This document shows positions 4,804 through 7,433 of a stretch of DNA of 7,433 bases, one piece after another; the stretch's first letter is position 1, and each line of letters starts with the position of its first letter. Origin of the DNA: Zoogloeaceae bacterium (lineage in GTDB: Bacteria > Pseudomonadota > Gammaproteobacteria > Burkholderiales > Rhodocyclaceae); NCBI GenBank assembly GCA_031273145.1, contig JAISSL010000230.1, positions 1 to 7,433 of the forward strand, written 5' to 3'. The translations under genes were made by a program, and so were the position numbers. The notes beneath the pieces were generated by a model. That model ran no database searches, was not told the DNA's origin, and saw nothing but the letters and a program-made list of their open reading frames with translations.

Positions 4804-6594
4804 ATGGGCAGCACTTTCAAGTCAAACGATATGGAGATTTCCGAGATTCTGAAGAAAATCGACGACGGACGTATCAAGTTGCCTGAATTTCAGCGTGACT
4901 GGGTCTGGGAGGATGAGAGGATTCGTATGCTCATTGCAAGCATCTCTAATTCATACCCTGTTGGCGCACTGATGTTCCTTGAATACGGCGGTGATACGGT
5001 GCGTTTTAAGTACCGCCCATTCACAGGAGCCACCGCCGATGGCAAGCCAGAGATACTTGTGCTGGATGGTCAGCAGCGGTTGACTTCCATCTACGGAGCC
5101 ATGTTCTGTGAAAATGCGCTTCCTACGAAGGACAATAAAAACAAGGAGATAAAGCGCTTTTACTATCTCGACATCGAAAAATCCCTGTCAGAAGCAACCG
5201 ACAGGATTGATGCAGTACTGTCTTTGCCGGAGGACAGAATCATTCGAGAAAACTTTGGGCGGGATGTTTCTCTTGACCTCAGCGAGAGGGAGAAAGAGTT
5301 CGAGAAACACATGTTTCCCCTGAATATTGTGTACGATCCTATATCTTTTCTCGCATGGCTGGATGAATATAGGGCACACCACAAGCACGACGAAGAACTT
5401 CTTCAGCGCCTCCGCCAGTTTACTGCCGAGATTCTGACACCTATCCTGAGCTACAAAGTACCGGTCGTCACATTGGGGAAAGATACGCCCAAGGAAGCAG
5501 TCTGCCAGGTTTTCGAGCATGTCAACACAGGCGGGAAACCATTGAATGTCTTTGATCTTTTGGTAGCCACCTTTGCGGCAGAGGATTTCGACCTACGCAA
5601 AGACTGGGGGGTACGACATGACAAGTTTAAGATGACGGACTTGCTGTTAAAAGTTGAAGCAACTGATTTCCTGACTGCCATAACACTCCTCAGCCGCTAC
5701 TACACCCACAAGTCCGGCGGGGAAGCGGTTAGCTGCAAGAGGAAAGACCTACTTGCGGTTTCCCTGTCTGATTACCAAGAGTATGCAGATCGCTTAACCA
5801 ACAGCTTCACAGAGGCCGCTAACTTCCTCATGGAACAGCGTATATTTACGGTAAAAGATCTGCCGTATCCAACACAGCTTATCCCGCTTGCTGTGTTATT
5901 CGCTATTCTAGGCTCCAAGGCGAAAGACAACACGGTCAGAAACAAGCTATTGCGCTGGTTCTGGTGTGGCGTTTTTGGCGAAATGTATGGCGGTGCGAAC
6001 GAAACCCGCTATGTCAACGATGTAACCGGGGTCACAGCATGGGTAGATGGCGGTGTAGATGAGCCGGACACGGTTTCGAGAGCCTGGTTTTCCCCGACAC
6101 GCCTTCTATCTTTGCGGGACAAGAAAAGTGCAGCATTCAAGGGCGTCCTGGCGCTCATCCTCAAGTCTGGAGCAAAGGACTTTATCAGCGGCAGCGAAAT
6201 GGATTCCGCGAACTTTACGGGACAGGAAGTGCAAATCCACCACATCTTCCCAACGGATCACTGTAACAAAAGAGGATATGATCGAAAGAAATGGGATTAC
6301 ATCGTTAACAAAACCCCACTTTTTTCCCGTTCGAATCTGATTGTGGGCGGCAGTGCGCCAAGCCACTATCTGAAGAAGATTGAAGCGAAAGGTCGTGTGA
6401 CATCCAGCGATCTTGATGGCTTTATTGCAAGCCATCTGATTGACGTAGTTGACCTTCGCGCCGACAACTTTGAAGCCTACTTCGTGAAACGTGCAAAGGC
6501 TCTGCTAGGTTTGATAAGCGATGCAATGGGCAAAAAGATTGAGGGTCTTGGCAGTGATGAGGTGGTGGCCGAATTTGGCGCTTCTTTAGAATAA
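4804..6594 (+). CDS. DUF262 + DUF1524 (HNH) protein, single-chain GmrSD-like type IV restriction enzyme
   Basis: This 596-residue protein has the layout of fused GmrS-GmrD proteins, whose studied members use nucleotides and cut DNA carrying modified bases, such as glucosylated hydroxymethylcytosine of phages. The N-terminal DUF262 part shows IKLPEFQRDWVW (24-35) and VLDGQQRLTSIY (86-97); the DGQQR motif (88-92) is the ParB-like nucleotide-binding signature. A further DUF262 block, VFEHVNTGGKPLNVFDLLVA, follows in the middle third. Towards the C terminus, QIHHIFP (477-483) with His479/His480, then Asn511 in SRSNLIVGG, form the HNH-like DUF1524 nuclease centre. Both active centres look intact and no frameshift is seen. 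It stands alone between trpB and sir2, is less GC-rich than both, and has a strong ribosome binding site, as expected for an inserted defence gene. The domain call is firm; the target modification cannot be read from the sequence. Confidence 0.88.
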   Translation: MGSTFKSNDMEISEILKKIDDGRIKLPEFQRDWVWEDERIRMLIASISNSYPVGALMFLEYGGDTVRFKYRPFTGATADGKPEILVLDGQQRLTSIYGAMFCENALPTKDNKNKEIKRFYYLDIEKSLSEATDRIDAVLSLPEDRIIRENFGRDVSLDLSEREKEFEKHMFPLNIVYDPISFLAWLDEYRAHHKHDEELLQRLRQFTAEILTPILSYKVPVVTLGKDTPKEAVCQVFEHVNTGGKPLNVFDLLVATFAAEDFDLRKDWGVRHDKFKMTDLLLKVEATDFLTAITLLSRYYTHKSGGEAVSCKRKDLLAVSLSDYQEYADRLTNSFTEAANFLMEQRIFTVKDLPYPTQLIPLAVLFAILGSKAKDNTVRNKLLRWFWCGVFGEMYGGANETRYVNDVTGVTAWVDGGVDEPDTVSRAWFSPTRLLSLRDKKSAAFKGVLALILKSGAKDFISGSEMDSANFTGQEVQIHHIFPTDHCNKRGYDRKKWDYIVNKTPLFSRSNLIVGGSAPSHYLKKIEAKGRVTSSDLDGFIASHLIDVVDLRADNFEAYFVKRAKALLGLISDAMGKKIEGLGSDEVVAEFGASLE

Positions 6595-6639
6595 AGGCTC
6601 CAAAATGAGCTTGCAACGCAGACATCGGATTAGCTAAAC

Positions 6640-7433
6640 ATGACTTCCGCCACCTCACTCTTCCAGCGTTGCGCTGAACGAATTGCCCAATCATCTGGCC
6701 TGTTGATTGCTGCCGGGGCGGGGATGGGCGTGGATTCTGGGCTGGCCGATTTTCGGGGGGCGGAAGGGTTCTGGCGCGCGTATCCGCCTTTGCAGCAGGC
6801 AGGGTTGCGCTTTGAGGAAATTGCCAATCCACAGGCGTTCGCGCATGATCCTGCCCTTGCCTGGGGATTTTACGGGCATCGTCTGCAACGCTATCGGGAA
6901 GCGACGCCGCATCGTGGTTTTACGATTCTGCGGGAAATTGCGGCGCGTCTGCCGGATGGCGCTTTCGTGTTTACCAGCAACGTGGACGGTCATTTCCAGA
7001 AGGCGGGTTTTGCTGATGATGCCGTCTGCGAAGTGCACGGCTCCATTCACCATCTGCAATGCGCCGCGCCCTGTTCAGACGCCATCTGGCCTGCGGATGG
7101 ATTTACGCCCGTTGTGGATGTGTCGACCTGCCGCCTTACGTCGCCAATGCCTGCCTGCCCCAATTGCGGAAAATTGGCGCGCCCCAACATCCTGATGTTC
7201 GGCGACTGGAGTTGGTTGGAATGGCGTACCGGCGAGCAGGAAGCGCGTTTTGCGGCCTGGGGCAGGGCTGCCGCAAATCCCGTCGTAATCGAACTGGGCG
7301 CGGGTAAGTCTGTTGCCACGGTTCGCATGATGAGCGAACGAAGCGGCTTTCCGCTCATCCGCATCAACCTGCGCGACCCGGAAGTCTCCGCAAACCATAT
7401 CGGCGTGCCGATGGGCGCGCTCGCCGCGCTCGA
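6640..7433 (+). CDS. Sir2-family NAD-dependent protein deacylase, 3' end missing
   Basis: The frame runs open from ATG 6640 to the window end (264 residues) and is probably nearly complete, given family lengths near 250-290. Sirtuins remove acyl groups from lysines using NAD. Signatures in order: AAGAGMGVDSGLADFRG (24-40) for NAD binding, TSNVDGHFQKAGF (112-124) where classical sirtuins have TQNVDGLH, the catalytic His133 in EVHGSIHHLQC, four zinc-type cysteines (141, 145, 173, 176), ARPNILMFGD (180-189) and a Rossmann segment VVIELGAGKS (215-224). The catalytic His and zinc cysteines are present, so it is likely active, but the NVD-region variant marks a less studied bacterial branch whose acyl substrate is unknown. 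An in-frame TAG at 6631 makes 6640 the earliest ATG; no clear ribosome binding site precedes it. It starts 45 bases after the DUF262 gene, possibly by readthrough. Confidence 0.9.
   Translation, partial: MTSATSLFQRCAERIAQSSGLLIAAGAGMGVDSGLADFRGAEGFWRAYPPLQQAGLRFEEIANPQAFAHDPALAWGFYGHRLQRYREATPHRGFTILREIAARLPDGAFVFTSNVDGHFQKAGFADDAVCEVHGSIHHLQCAAPCSDAIWPADGFTPVVDVSTCRLTSPMPACPNCGKLARPNILMFGDWSWLEWRTGEQEARFAAWGRAAANPVVIELGAGKSVATVRMMSERSGFPLIRINLRDPEVSANHIGVPMGALAAL

Noticed and set aside
6707..7195. Plus-strand open frame of 162 codons in the sir2 region
   Set aside because: It is an alternative frame of the Sir2 gene, whose own frame at 6640 carries all sirtuin motifs and runs off the window end.

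Overview
The window looks chromosomal and most likely comes from a member of the Pseudomonadota. Three fairly GC-rich housekeeping-type genes (trmJ, a TrpB2-class tryptophan synthase beta chain, a Sir2-family deacylase) are separated by short blocks of accessory genes of the toxin-antitoxin and restriction-modification kind. All genes I accept read left to right. I cannot name the genus from the sequence.

Layout. (1) 2-574: 3' part of trmJ, cut by the window start. (2) 575-2602: an accessory block that is visibly AT-rich over much of its length. It holds a DUF1778/TacA-like ribbon-helix-helix (RHH) protein without its usual acetyltransferase toxin, then a 430-residue protein joining a T5orf172/GIY-YIG-like nuclease domain to an EcoRI-type adenine methyltransferase. 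After that comes a 38-codon reading frame resembling the end of that protein's own nuclease domain. The block is bracketed by a perfect 20-base inverted repeat, one copy in the last codons of trmJ and the other at 2583-2602. (3) 2557-2726: non-coding, with possible hairpins and a palindromic promoter/operator. (4) 2727-3313: a hicA-hicB toxin-antitoxin pair overlapping by 4 bases. (5) 3387-4751: trpB2. (6) 4804-6594: a single-chain DUF262 + DUF1524/HNH protein of the GmrSD (type IV restriction) kind. (7) 6640 to the window end: a Sir2-family protein, open at the right edge.

How they may work together. The RHH gene and the methyltransferase fusion lie 18 bases apart, so the RHH protein could regulate the fusion as well as itself. 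The fusion has both a modification domain and a possible cutting domain, so it could be a one-protein restriction-modification enzyme; this is inference. The DUF262/DUF1524 protein belongs to a group whose studied members cut modified foreign DNA. The best candidates for something undescribed are the nuclease-methyltransferase fusion with its orphan RHH partner, the inverted repeat around them, and the possible A-tract switch at the end of the methyltransferase.

I saw no CRISPR array, tRNA, rRNA, complete insertion sequence or integrase gene.
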